A DNA stretch of 64,000 nt from Neobacillus mesonae (GTDB lineage Bacteria; Bacillota; Bacilli; Bacillales; Cytobacillaceae), in the NCBI RefSeq assembly GCF_023715155.1, contig NZ_JAMBNQ010000011.1:62001-126000 (forward strand), in the 5' to 3' direction. Below, one piece after another: positions 17,123 through 26,636 of the stretch. The first letter of the stretch is position 1, and the number at the start of each line of letters is the position of its first letter. The notes beneath the pieces are model-generated. The model worked only from the letters and a program-made list of their open reading frames with translations, had not been told where the DNA came from and did no database searches. The translations under genes and the position numbers were made by a program.

Positions 17123-17620
17123 TTATTTTACAATAAATCCTGTTACGTTTTTAATTGGGTTTTGGAGATTTGAACCGTCTCCATAGTAAATATGAACTGG
17201 GCCATCAGCAGTTAAAGGTTTACCATTATCGGAGAACTTCAAGATTAATTCTTTAGCTGTCTCTATCGGAAGTTCCACTTCTCCGTCTTTTGACTGAATA
17301 AGAAGGAAAGAAGCATCTTTTTCAAGTTCAGCATTTTCGATGAATGGTTTAAATAGCATCCCAAAAGTTCCTGTTAAAACCTTTTCTTTAAGAAATTTCT
17401 TTTCAGTTTTTAATGTTGGCGGGAAAACGGCACCCTCCATAATTTCACGGTCCCAATGCTTAGAAACAGACTTTGTATATTCTTCTAATGAACGGTCTTC
17501 TTCTTTTTCCTTAACAAAATAGGTGGTTAAATCCAGCTTGCGGTCGTCAAAAATCCATGTGCTTGGATCAAGTGTTATAGAATATTTTGCCTTTCCAGAG
17601 ATCGTTACAATTTTGTTCAT
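17123..17620 (-). CDS. Conserved hypothetical protein at the ylaL position
   Basis: A 165-residue soluble protein with no signal peptide or membrane segment. It opens NKIVTISGKAKYSITLDPSTWIFDDRK and ends in a Gly-rich segment (HIYYGDGSNLQNPIKNVTGFIVK). Orientation and position just after phoH match ylaL of B. subtilis, sometimes annotated as a peptidyl-prolyl isomerase without proof. I infer orthology from locus rather than recognised motifs. ATG 17620 follows GGGGGGATTAAG. Confidence 0.7.
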   Translation of the reverse strand: MNKIVTISGKAKYSITLDPSTWIFDDRKLDLTTYFVKEKEEDRSLEEYTKSVSKHWDREIMEGAVFPPTLKTEKKFLKEKVLTGTFGMLFKPFIENAELEKDASFLLIQSKDGEVELPIETAKELILKFSDNGKPLTADGPVHIYYGDGSNLQNPIKNVTGFIVK

Positions 17621-17714
17621 CTTAATCCCCCCTAATAATTAGCCAATACTAGTATAGCTTTTTTTGGAACAAAATCATAATCTTAACTGTTTTCTTTAAT
17701 TACCCTCATAATTC

Positions 17715-17743
17715 TTGCAATTTTCCATGATAACCGTTAAAAT
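17715..17743 (+). promoter_or_regulatory. Predicted sigma-A promoter of ylaN
   Basis: TTGCAA (17715-17720), 17-bp spacer, TAAAAT (17738-17743), about 42 bp upstream of the ylaN start. Confidence 0.5.
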
Positions 17744-17784
17744 TTATAGATAAGTTGAATAATCGCTCTGAAATGGGGGGATCA

Positions 17785-18069
17785 ATGTTGGCGTCTGAAA
17801 TGATCGTGAATCACCAAGAAAAAGCATATGCCTTGCTGCAGGCTGACGCTGAGAAAATTTTAAAGCTTATCAAAGTGCAAATGGACAATCTCACGATGCC
17901 TCAATGCCCTCTTTATGAAGAGGTATTGGATACTCAAATGTTTGGCCTGTCAAGGGAAATAGACTTTGCTGTTCGATTAGGCTTGCTTGATAGCAAGGAT
18001 GGTAAAGCAATAATCGATAAATTAGAAAAAGAAGTATCTGCGCTTCATGATGCATCCCTTAGGAAATAA
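17785..18069 (+). CDS. ylaN: YlaN (UPF0358), iron-homeostasis protein
   Basis: A 94-residue cytoplasmic protein. The central block RLVKVQMDNL-like [20 protein letters not shown] and [18 protein letters not shown] is nearly invariant in YlaN. It is a dimeric helical protein that binds Fur and supports growth under iron limitation in B. subtilis and Staphylococcus aureus. ATG 17785 follows GGGGGGATC; the in-frame ATG at 17755 has no ribosome-binding site and would add a non-conserved extension. It precedes ftsW as in B. subtilis. Confidence 0.95.
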   Translation: MLASEMIVNHQEKAYALLQADAEKILKLIKVQMDNLTMPQCPLYEEVLDTQMFGLSREIDFAVRLGLLDSKDGKAIIDKLEKEVSALHDASLRK

Positions 18070-18073
18070 CGGG

Positions 18074-18115
18074 AAAACTCAAACAATTCCAATCGATTGT
18101 TTGGGTTTTTTATTA
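18074..18115 (+). terminator. Terminator of ylaN
   Basis: A 14-bp stem (18074-18087 with 18096-18109, one G-U pair) is followed by TTTTTATTATTTTT. Confidence 0.85.
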
Positions 18116-18245
18116 TTTTTTACCAGCCTATTCTGAATATTCTATATTAAAATATTGTAACAAAATCACTTAAGGTCAAGTCACAGCGTTCATTTTCTAT
18201 TATAATAGAATGGTAAAACCAATAATGAAAATGAGGACGTCTTAT

Positions 18246-19451
18246 ATGGGAAAAAAAATTCTAAGATCATATGATTTTACTTTAATCATCGCTATATTTT
18301 TATTATGTGCGTTTGGTTTAGTCATGATTTATAGTTCAAGTATGGCCTGGGCAGTTCAAAGGTATGATGTGCAGCCAGATTATTTCTATCAAAAGCAAAA
18401 GCTTTGGCTGGGTGGATTTCTAATAATCTTTCTTATATCTGCTATTATTCCATATAAGATCATGAAGTTTACAAATGTTCTAGTCTTAATTACAGCGGCA
18501 TCGCTTATCACCCTGTTAGGTTTGTTTATATTTGGTGATGTAGCCGGCGGTGCACAAAGCTGGTATAAAATTGGTTCATTAAAAATCCAGCCTTCTGAAT
18601 TCGTTAAGCTTGGGGTTATTATTTATTTAGCAGCTGTTTATGCCAAAAAGCAGGAATATATTAATCAATTTAATAAGGGTGTACTGCCTCCGCTGGCGTA
18701 TTTATTTGTTGTATGTTTCCTGATTATCCTTCAGCCTGACTATGGAACAGCAAGCATTATCGCTCTTATTGCAGGAACAATCGTTCTTTGCTCAGGGATG
18801 AACTTTAAAAATATCTCGAAACTTTTAATAATGACACTTATTGTTCTATTGCCTGTTGCATTTGTTTTAAAAGGACATATTTTTTCAGAAAAACGTGCAA
18901 GCCGTTTTGCTGTTTTGGACAACCCTTTTGCTCCAGAATATGTCCAAAATGCAGGCTTCCATTTGGCGAATTCTTATATCGCAATTGGTTCTGGCGGTAT
19001 TAATGGTTTGGGACTGGGCCAAAGTATTCAAAAACTTGGGTATCTTCCGGAATCACATACAGATTTTATTATGGCTGTTATTGCTGAGGAATTGGGAATA
19101 TGGGGAGTCGGTTTTGTTATTCTACTACTCTCGTATATCGTTTTAAGAGGAATATATATTGGACTCCAGTGTAAAGATCCATTTGGCAGTCTGCTTGCTA
19201 TAGGTATTTCCAGTATGATAGGAATTCAATCTTTTATAAATCTTGCCGGTGTATCAGGGTTAATTCCTCTTACCGGTGTTACACTGCCTTTCATCAGCTA
19301 TGGAGGTTCCTCTTTATTAATGCTTGCTGCAGCCGCAGGGATACTTGTGAATGTATCGATGTTTGTTAAGTTTGAAAAGAAATACAAGAATAAAAATGGC
19401 CAAACTGTTAAAGGTACAGAGAGCCGCGATGGAAAAGTTCATTATATATAA
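18246..19451 (+). CDS. ftsW: Peptidoglycan glycosyltransferase FtsW (SEDS family)
   Basis: Essential divisome glycan polymerase that works with class B PBP2B in the septal membrane. About 401 residues with ten predicted membrane segments. SEDS signatures are visible: LMVIYSSS-like GLVMIYSSSMAW, KIGSLKIQPSEFVKLG, LQPDYGTA, YQ-free AIGSGGINGLGLGQS, LPESHTDFIMAVIAEELG and the final GVTLPFISYGGSSLL. ATG 18246 is chosen over 18210 because GAGGA is 8 bases upstream and the protein then starts MGKKILRSYDF like its homologues. It is a paralogue of SpoVE at 59916. Confidence 0.94.
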   Translation: MGKKILRSYDFTLIIAIFLLCAFGLVMIYSSSMAWAVQRYDVQPDYFYQKQKLWLGGFLIIFLISAIIPYKIMKFTNVLVLITAASLITLLGLFIFGDVAGGAQSWYKIGSLKIQPSEFVKLGVIIYLAAVYAKKQEYINQFNKGVLPPLAYLFVVCFLIILQPDYGTASIIALIAGTIVLCSGMNFKNISKLLIMTLIVLLPVAFVLKGHIFSEKRASRFAVLDNPFAPEYVQNAGFHLANSYIAIGSGGINGLGLGQSIQKLGYLPESHTDFIMAVIAEELGIWGVGFVILLLSYIVLRGIYIGLQCKDPFGSLLAIGISSMIGIQSFINLAGVSGLIPLTGVTLPFISYGGSSLLMLAAAAGILVNVSMFVKFEKKYKNKNGQTVKGTESRDGKVHYI

Positions 19452-19525
19452 TCAAATGCCAAGGGCCTGTCTTGGTGCTTGGCATTTTAAATATACACAT
19501 ACACAAACAAAAGAGGTGCTTTCTT

Positions 19526-22500
19526 GTGTCAAGACAAATAAATAAAGTATTAGTTGCTAACAGAGGGGAAATAGCAATCAGGGTTTTTCGTGCCTGCACT
19601 GAACTGAATATTCGTACTGTTGCAATATATTCAAAAGAGGATTCAGGCTCATACCATCGTTATAAAGCAGATGAGGCATATTTAGTTGGTGAAGGGAAGA
19701 AACCAATCGATGCTTATTTAGATATCGACGGAATTATTGCTATTGCCAAAAAAAGCGGTGCTGATGCCATTCATCCAGGCTATGGCTTCTTATCTGAAAA
19801 TATTCATTTTGCAAAACGCTGTGAAGATGAAGGTATCGTATTTATTGGACCTGCCTCAGAGCATTTAGATATGTTTGGTGACAAGGTAAAAGCAAGACAT
19901 CAGGCAGAACTTGCAGGCATTCCAGTTATTCCAGGAAGCGGCGGACCTGTCCAAAGTATAAAGGATGTTGAAGTATTCACTGATTCATTTGGTTTCCCAA
20001 TTATGATTAAAGCAGCTTTAGGCGGCGGCGGAAGAGGAATGAGAATTGTCAAAAGCCGTGATGAATTACAAGAAGCCTTTGATCGGGCGAAATCTGAAGC
20101 TAAAGCAGCATTTGGCAATGATGAAGTATATGTTGAAAAATTAATTGAAAAGCCGAAACATATTGAGGTTCAAATTATTGGTGATAAATATGGAAATATT
20201 GTCCACCTGTACGAAAGAGACTGCTCAGTCCAGCGCCGTCATCAAAAGGTAGTTGAAACAGCTCCTAGTGTTTCTCTTTCTGCTGAACTGCGAAACAGTA
20301 TCTGTGATGCGGCAGTTAAATTGATGAAAAATGTCAACTATGTTAATGCAGGGACTGTAGAGTTTCTTGTTTCTGGCAGCGACTTTTATTTTATTGAAGT
20401 AAATCCGCGTGTACAGGTAGAACATACAGTAACAGAAATGGTTACTGGGATTGATATTGTCCAAACACAGATTTTTGTTGCAGAGGGACATGAATTGCAT
20501 GGCCCGATTATTAGTATTCCTGCTCAGGATAAAATCCCGCTATTTGGATATGCAATCCAGTCAAGGGTTACCACAGAGGATCCGTTAAATCAGTTTATGC
20601 CTGATACTGGAAAAATAATGGCGTATCGATCTGGCGGGGGATTTGGTGTCCGTCTGGATGCAGGAAATGGCTTCCAGGGAGCGATTATTACACCATATTA
20701 TGATTCATTATTAGTAAAACTATCAACTTGGGCTGTAACATTTGAACAGGCAGCATCAAAAATGGTTCGAAACTTGCAGGAGTTTAGGATCAGGGGAATT
20801 AAAACTAATATTCCATTCTTGGAAAATGTCGTAAAACACGAAAATTTCTTAAACGGCGAATATGATACTTCCTTTATTGACAGCACTCCGGAATTGTTTA
20901 ATTTCCCAGTAAGTAAAGACCGGGGAACAAAAATGCTGAATTATATTGGGAATGTAACCTTAAACGGCTTCCCAGGAATTGAAAAGAAAAAGCGTCCAAT
21001 CTTTGCTGAGCCAAGAATTCCGGCATTGCCATACGATTATCCAACCAAACCAGGAACAAAACAAATTTTAGACACTCAAGGTGCAGAAGGTTTAGTAGAA
21101 TGGGTAAAAAAACAAAAGCAAGTATTACTAACGGATACTACTTTCCGTGACGCCCATCAATCATTGCTTGCAACTAGAATGAGAACAAACGATATTGGAC
21201 ATATTGCAGAACCAACTTCCAAACTTTTGCCTGACTTATTTTCTTTAGAAATGTGGGGCGGTGCCACTTTTGATGTAGCATACAGGTTTTTAAAAGAGGA
21301 TCCATGGGAGCGTCTGCATACATTGAGGAAACAAATTCCTAATGTATTATTCCAAATGCTGTTCCGCGGTGCCAATGCAGTTGGTTATAAAAACTATCCA
21401 GATAATGTAATTCGAGAATTTGCCAAGCAGTCAGCCGCTGCTGGAATAGATGTATTTAGAATTTTTGACAGCTTGAACTGGGTTAAAGGTATGGAAACTG
21501 CTATTGATGCAGTTAGACAAACCGGAAAGATTGCTGAGGCAGCGATTTGCTATACAGGGGACATTTTGGATCCTTCAAGGACAAAATATAATTTGACATA
21601 TTATAAAAACTTGGCTAAAGAACTTGAAAATCAAGGTGCACATATACTGGCTATCAAGGATATGGCTGGTTTATTGAAACCTGAAGCAGCTTACCGCTTA
21701 ATTTCAGAATTAAAAGAAACAGTTGATATTCCAATCCATCTGCATACTCATGATACAAGCGGTAATCAAATTTTTACGTATGCACGTGCCATTGATGGCG
21801 GCGTTGATATTGTTGACACTGCTTTAAGTACAATGGCAGGCTTAACTTCACAGCCAAGTGCCAATTCTTTATATTATGCTCTTGAAAGCAGTGACAGAAA
21901 GCCGGCTGTTAGCATTGATGCCCTTGAAAAGCTTTCTCACTACTGGGAAGATGTACGTAAATATTATCAAGACTTTGAAAGCGGCATGAAAGCCCCTCAT
22001 TCTGAAGTTTATCAGCATGAAATGCCTGGAGGACAGTATAGTAATCTTCAGCAGCAGGCAAAAGCAGTAGGTTTAGGTGATCAATGGGATGATGTAAAAG
22101 AAATGTATTCCCGCGTTAATCATATGTTTGGAGATATTGTAAAGGTAACTCCTTCTTCAAAAGTTGTCGGTGATATGGCACTATTCATGGTGCAAAATAA
22201 TTTATCCGAACAGGACGTTTTGGAAAAGGGATATTCACTTGATTTCCCGGACTCTGTGGTTGAATTATTCCAAGGGTTTCTTGGCCAGCCTTACGGAGGA
22301 TTTCCTGAAGAACTGCAAAAAGTAATTCTGAAAGGTAAGAAGCCGCTGGAAGTAAGACCTGGTGAATTATTGGAACCGGTCAATTTTGATCAGCTTAAAG
22401 AAGAGCTTTATCATGAAATCGGACGGCAGGCAACTGATTTAGAAGTCATTTCCTATGCCTTATATCCAAAGGTATTTTTGGAGTATAGAAAGACAGTAGA

Positions 22501-22969
22501 CCAGTTTGGCGATGTCTCAGTTCTTGACACCCCAACATTCTTATACGGAATGAGATTAGGTGAAGAAATTGAAGTTGAAATTGAAACAGGAAAAACTTTA
22601 ATTGTTAAATTGGTTTCTGTCGGCCAGCCTCAAGCTGACGGAACTAGGGTTGTTTACTTTGAGCTGAATGGCCAGCCGCGTGAAGTTATTATTAAAGATG
22701 AAAGCATCAAGGCAACCGTCGCCGCAAGGGTAAAAGGTGACCCTAAAAATGAAAGCCATATTTCCGCTACAATGCCTGGCACGGTGATTAAGGTTGTAGT
22801 AGAAAAGGGTGAAAAGGTTGAACGAGGTGATCACTTGATGATTACTGAGGCAATGAAAATGGAAACAACTGTCCAAGCCCCATTCTCCGGTGTGGTAAAA
22901 GATATTTACGTTACTAGTGGAGATGCTATTCAAACAGGGGATCTTATGATTGAACTGGTAAAAGAATAA
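19526..22969 (+). CDS. pycA: Pyruvate carboxylase
   Basis: Biotin enzyme converting pyruvate, bicarbonate and ATP to oxaloacetate (anaplerosis). 1147 residues. Domains: biotin carboxylase (about 1-455, ATP-grasp GGGGRGMRIV), carboxyltransferase (about 530-800, DTTFRDAHQSLLATRMRT, metal-binding HLHTHDT), an allosteric/PC tetramerisation region, and the C-terminal biotin carrier domain with biotinyl Lys1111 in TEAMKMET. GTG 19526 follows AAAGAGGTG. The ftsW-pycA-ctaA order equals B. subtilis. A strong terminator follows. Confidence 0.98.
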   Translation: MSRQINKVLVANRGEIAIRVFRACTELNIRTVAIYSKEDSGSYHRYKADEAYLVGEGKKPIDAYLDIDGIIAIAKKSGADAIHPGYGFLSENIHFAKRCEDEGIVFIGPASEHLDMFGDKVKARHQAELAGIPVIPGSGGPVQSIKDVEVFTDSFGFPIMIKAALGGGGRGMRIVKSRDELQEAFDRAKSEAKAAFGNDEVYVEKLIEKPKHIEVQIIGDKYGNIVHLYERDCSVQRRHQKVVETAPSVSLSAELRNSICDAAVKLMKNVNYVNAGTVEFLVSGSDFYFIEVNPRVQVEHTVTEMVTGIDIVQTQIFVAEGHELHGPIISIPAQDKIPLFGYAIQSRVTTEDPLNQFMPDTGKIMAYRSGGGFGVRLDAGNGFQGAIITPYYDSLLVKLSTWAVTFEQAASKMVRNLQEFRIRGIKTNIPFLENVVKHENFLNGEYDTSFIDSTPELFNFPVSKDRGTKMLNYIGNVTLNGFPGIEKKKRPIFAEPRIPALPYDYPTKPGTKQILDTQGAEGLVEWVKKQKQVLLTDTTFRDAHQSLLATRMRTNDIGHIAEPTSKLLPDLFSLEMWGGATFDVAYRFLKEDPWERLHTLRKQIPNVLFQMLFRGANAVGYKNYPDNVIREFAKQSAAAGIDVFRIFDSLNWVKGMETAIDAVRQTGKIAEAAICYTGDILDPSRTKYNLTYYKNLAKELENQGAHILAIKDMAGLLKPEAAYRLISELKETVDIPIHLHTHDTSGNQIFTYARAIDGGVDIVDTALSTMAGLTSQPSANSLYYALESSDRKPAVSIDALEKLSHYWEDVRKYYQDFESGMKAPHSEVYQHEMPGGQYSNLQQQAKAVGLGDQWDDVKEMYSRVNHMFGDIVKVTPSSKVVGDMALFMVQNNLSEQDVLEKGYSLDFPDSVVELFQGFLGQPYGGFPEELQKVILKGKKPLEVRPGELLEPVNFDQLKEELYHEIGRQATDLEVISYALYPKVFLEYRKTVDQFGDVSVLDTPTFLYGMRLGEEIEVEIETGKTLIVKLVSVGQPQADGTRVVYFELNGQPREVIIKDESIKATVAARVKGDPKNESHISATMPGTVIKVVVEKGEKVERGDHLMITEAMKMETTVQAPFSGVVKDIYVTSGDAIQTGDLMIELVKE

Positions 22970-22971
22970 AC

Positions 22972-23013
22972 AAAAAGCTGCCGTTTAAACGATTAAAACG
23001 GCAGCTTTTTTTA
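22972..23013. terminator. Bidirectional terminator between pycA and ctaA
   Basis: Perfect 15-bp stem (22972-22986 with 22996-23010), flanked by A-run and T-run, placed between convergent stop codons. Confidence 0.92.
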
Positions 23014-23916
23014 ATGATAACGTTTAGTTCTGGAAAATAAGAGGATAAAATAACTTAATATCCCAAATAAACAGGTAATGAATAATGCATGCAGCAAGGC
23101 AATATAAAGATTCAGCCTGCTGATAATAATAAATGCTCCAGCTGTAACCTGCATGCACACAAGAATGAATGAAATGATCCATCCCCAATATAATACCTTT
23201 TGGTGTTTATAATGGCGGATAGATAATAAGGCAGTATAACCAATCCATAGGAATAGGATTCCGGCAGCTGTTCGATGCCCCATTTGAACCCATTCATATA
23301 AATTCCCGGGAAGGGCGGGGCTGTCATTCAAACAAAGCGGCCAGTCCCGGCAAATTAAGCTGGCATTTGTATGTCGGACTAGTGCGCCTGTATAAATAAC
23401 CAAATAACTATAAATGCTGATACCGATAATATGAAATCCCATTCTCTTATCGATTAAAAGCTTTTCAGCTTCAAATTTTTTATCTACTTCAAATATAAGC
23501 AGCATCAATAAAAAAACAGCAGCAAAAGAGATGAGTGAAATTCCAAAATGGAGGGCGAGTACAAAATCAGATTGCCCCCATAGAACAGCAGCTGCCCCAA
23601 TCAAACCTTGTAATACTAAAAAGAAAATAGAAAGAATAGAAAGAAATTTAGTTTCTCTAATATGTCCAATTTCTTTCCAAGACCAAATAGATAAAATGAC
23701 GACCATAATCCCGCCTAAACCTGAGATAAGACGATGGGCAAGCTCGATTATCAGCTTGGTATCAATATCAGTGGGAAGAAATTGCCCATTGCATAGGGGC
23801 CAAGATCTGCCGCACCCCATACCAGATCCGGTCTTGGTTACTAAAGCCCCTCCTAATAAAATTAAAATCATAACAATTGTAGTGGCTACCGCCAACCACT
23901 TTAAAGATTGACGCAA
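23011..23916 (-). CDS. ctaA: Heme A synthase
   Basis: Membrane enzyme that oxidises the C8 methyl of heme O to a formyl group, giving heme A for caa3 oxidase. About 301 residues and eight predicted membrane segments. The two pseudo-repeats each carry a cysteine pair (CGRSWPLC and CRDWPLC) and conserved histidines ([16 protein letters not shown]). TTG 23916 is chosen because GAAGGTG then has normal spacing; a GTG three codons upstream overlaps the ribosome-binding site. It is divergent from ctaB. Confidence 0.94.
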   Translation of the reverse strand: MRQSLKWLAVATTIVMILILLGGALVTKTGSGMGCGRSWPLCNGQFLPTDIDTKLIIELAHRLISGLGGIMVVILSIWSWKEIGHIRETKFLSILSIFFLVLQGLIGAAAVLWGQSDFVLALHFGISLISFAAVFLLMLLIFEVDKKFEAEKLLIDKRMGFHIIGISIYSYLVIYTGALVRHTNASLICRDWPLCLNDSPALPGNLYEWVQMGHRTAAGILFLWIGYTALLSIRHYKHQKVLYWGWIISFILVCMQVTAGAFIIISRLNLYIALLHALFITCLFGILSYFILLFSRTKRYH

Positions 23917-24501
23917 AAAATTCACCTTCTTACCATTAGTTCAAAAATTTGTATTTTGGATAATGTTGACAGTATAATGATTGCACAAGCATATTGAAAA
24001 CCCTTATTCATCATAACGAATTCTTTATAAAAAGAACAGAATTTCATCTAATTATTTTTTTATTCCATTCAATATAAGAGCTTTAATAAATAATTTTTTA
24101 TTTCAACTATTATTATAGTGAAAATAGTTGAAACTTTCATTAGAGTTTGTTAGAAATAAAGGTAAGGATTTATAATTTTTAGAATCAAAAGAAAAAATTA
24201 GGTGTTTTCCTCTTTTTCTCTATTTTTGTATTAGTTTTATGGGAAATATAAAAATATAGTAAAGATTTATTCTTATTTTGGGTAAAATAATCCCGTTCAC
24301 AAATTAGACAAAAATTATTCAAAAAAAGTTCACAAAAATATCCCAAAGTGTGATTTAATATACAGAGAAAGTGTTGTTATAATCACGATAACTTTCTCTA
24401 CTATTCTGGATACATAGGCTTCAGCAAAATAATTGTTGAATTTGAGTATTGTTTATTTGTTGATTGAGAATATTGGTATTAAGAATTAGGAGGAGAAATG
24501 G
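23917..24501. promoter_or_regulatory. Divergent ctaA-ctaB control region with inverted repeats
   Basis: This 585-bp AT-rich gap has no coding potential. Two inverted repeats stand out. One is TTTCAACTAT (24101-24110) with ATAGTTGAAA (24124-24133), 13 bp apart. The other is AGAGAAAGT (24364-24372) with ACTTTCTCT (24391-24399), enclosing a nested GTTAT / ATAAC. Neither is followed by a T-run, so they look like operators or RNA hairpins rather than terminators. In B. subtilis this interval carries ResD-dependent control; I did not locate ResD boxes. Confidence 0.5.
23971..23999 (-). promoter_or_regulatory. Possible ctaA promoter
   Basis: On the minus strand TATACT (-10, 23976-23971) lies 17 bp from a weak TTTCAA (-35, 23999-23994). 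A weak -35 suits an activated promoter; ctaA is activated by ResD in B. subtilis. Confidence 0.4.
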
Positions 24502-25431
24502 ATGTCTAACTCTAAGGCTGCCATTGATGATCGTGCAGCAGCGGGATTACATGCTGATTCTGTTAAAACCTCAGCATGGAAAGATTTTATGGCCTTGATT
24601 AAAATCGGGATCGTAAATTCAAACCTTATTACCACCTTTACAGGTATATGGCTTGCACTTCATTTTACCGGCCAAAGTTTTTTAGAACATCTAGATGTTA
24701 TTTTTTATACAATAGCAGGCTCCTCATTTATCATTGCTGGTTCCTGTGTTGTCAATAATTATGTTGACCGCGATATAGACCACTTAATGGAAAGAACAAA
24801 AACAAGACCGACTGTCACTGGAAAAGTTCTTCCATTCAAAGTTTTAGGATTAGGTATTTTTTTAATAGGATTAGGGACATTGTTTTTATTTTTTACCACT
24901 ATAACTGCAACAGTAATTGGACTGCTTGGAGTTTTTAGTTATGTTTTCCTTTATACCTTGTGGTCGAAACGACAATTAGTTTCGAATACGATTATCGGCA
25001 GTATTTCTGGTGCTGTTCCACCTCTTATTGGCTGGGCAGCTGTTGATGCCAATCTTGATATGATTGCTTGGGCATTGTTTATTCTAATGTTTGCCTGGCA
25101 GCCTCCGCATTTTTATGCACTGGCTATGAGACGCGTGAATGAATACAGAGCTGCAGGAATACCGATGCTGCCAGTTGTGAAGGGGTTTAAAACAACGAAA
25201 CTTCACATTTTGTTTTGGGTAACGGTACTTCTGCCATTACCAATACTTCTTGTTAAATTAGGAATCCCATTTCTAATTCTAGCCACCCTATTGAATATAG
25301 GCTGGCTCGCATTAGGGATTTATGGATATAAGATCAAAGATGACATAAAGTGGGCAAAACTAATGTTTGTTTACTCACTGCAATATTTAACTATTATTTT
25401 TGTGGCGATGGTTCTTGTTACATTAATTTAG
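24502..25431 (+). CDS. ctaB: Protoheme IX farnesyltransferase (heme O synthase)
   Basis: UbiA-family membrane prenyltransferase adding farnesyl to heme B to make heme O. 309 residues and about nine membrane segments. The first Asp-rich motif is [19 protein letters not shown] (about 86-104), and the conserved [11 protein letters not shown] loop lies in the second half. ATG 24502 follows AGGAGGAG. It is the first gene of the ctaBCDEFG series. Confidence 0.95.
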   Translation: MSNSKAAIDDRAAAGLHADSVKTSAWKDFMALIKIGIVNSNLITTFTGIWLALHFTGQSFLEHLDVIFYTIAGSSFIIAGSCVVNNYVDRDIDHLMERTKTRPTVTGKVLPFKVLGLGIFLIGLGTLFLFFTTITATVIGLLGVFSYVFLYTLWSKRQLVSNTIIGSISGAVPPLIGWAAVDANLDMIAWALFILMFAWQPPHFYALAMRRVNEYRAAGIPMLPVVKGFKTTKLHILFWVTVLLPLPILLVKLGIPFLILATLLNIGWLALGIYGYKIKDDIKWAKLMFVYSLQYLTIIFVAMVLVTLI

Positions 25432-25538
25432 TTTTGCTAAATTCTTTCCCAAGTTAGCTTATTAGGGAAAGAAACTACATACTTCTTTGATCAAACATTA
25501 AAAAGAAATTAAAAACGAAAGAGGGGTTTGATGAAGCT

Positions 25539-26606
25539 ATGAAGAGGCTTGCAAAGTGGCGTCTGGTTTCGTTATTTGCGATTTTGGCGCTAGCGCTCTC
25601 CGGGTGCAGCGGGAAACCGTATCTTTCGGCATTAAGGCCGGCCGGTGAAGTGGCAGATATCCAATTTGATTTAATGAAACTAAGTACTTATATCATGGTT
25701 GGAGTAATTGTAGTTGTAATGGTGATTTTCGTCATTGTTTTTTTCCGTTTTAGAAGAAAAAAAGGCGATAACGGAATTCCTAAACAAGTAGAAGGAAATC
25801 ATTTGTTAGAAATCCTTTGGACTGTTATCCCTATTCTTTTACTATTAATTTTAGCTGTGCCTACAGTTGCAGCAACATTTAAACTTGCTGATGTAAAAGA
25901 AATGGATAAGAAAAATTCAGATGCACTTGTTATTAATGTTCGTTCACATTTGTATTGGTGGGATTTCGAATATCCTGGACAAAAGATTGTTACCAGTCAG
26001 GATTTAGTTGTACCTACAAATGAAAAAGTATATTTCAACTTAAAATCAATGGATGTAAAGCACTCCTTCTGGATTCCAGCCGTTGGCGGTAAATTGGATA
26101 CTAACACGGACAACATCAATAAATTCTGGTTAGTTTTCGATCAAAAGCGTGCGAATGAAGCAGGTAACCTATTCTATGGTAAATGTGCTGAGCTATGTGG
26201 ACCATCACATGCCTTAATGGATTTCAAAGTAAAAGCTATGAACCGTGACGATTTCGATACTTGGGTTAAAGATATGCAGGCAGTGAAAGAACCTGAAAAG
26301 GCAACATCAGATTTAGCTTCACAAGGTCAGGAAATCTTTAATAAAAGCTGTATCGGATGTCATGCTGTAACACCACAAAATAAAATGCCTGATACTGCAC
26401 GTGTTGCACCAAACTTAACGAACTTTGGAGAAAGATCACGTATTGCGGGTATTTTAGATCATAACAAAGAGGAATTAAAAAATTGGATAAAAAATCCTGA
26501 AACTTATAAACCAGGTAACGAAATGTCAGGAAAATATCCAGAGATGACTGATCAGCAGCTTGATGCTTTAGCTGAATATCTTATGGGCTTAAAAGTTCAG
26601 GATTAA
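25539..26606 (+). CDS. ctaC: Cytochrome caa3 oxidase subunit II with fused cytochrome c
   Basis: Subunit II receives electrons from cytochrome c and passes them through CuA to subunit I. 355 residues. It has a lipoprotein signal with lipobox LSGC (about residue 23), two membrane segments (about 45-70 and 90-110), and a cupredoxin CuA domain with its ligand motif CAELCGPSHALM. A C-terminal cytochrome c domain carries the heme site CIGCH (near residue 270) and a late Met in the NEMSGKYPEM region. The fusion marks the caa3 type. Start ATG 25539; ctaD follows at 30 bp. Confidence 0.96.
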   Translation: MKRLAKWRLVSLFAILALALSGCSGKPYLSALRPAGEVADIQFDLMKLSTYIMVGVIVVVMVIFVIVFFRFRRKKGDNGIPKQVEGNHLLEILWTVIPILLLLILAVPTVAATFKLADVKEMDKKNSDALVINVRSHLYWWDFEYPGQKIVTSQDLVVPTNEKVYFNLKSMDVKHSFWIPAVGGKLDTNTDNINKFWLVFDQKRANEAGNLFYGKCAELCGPSHALMDFKVKAMNRDDFDTWVKDMQAVKEPEKATSDLASQGQEIFNKSCIGCHAVTPQNKMPDTARVAPNLTNFGERSRIAGILDHNKEELKNWIKNPETYKPGNEMSGKYPEMTDQQLDALAEYLMGLKVQD

Positions 26607-26636
26607 GGGGAATCGGAAAGAAAGGGAGGTTAAATT

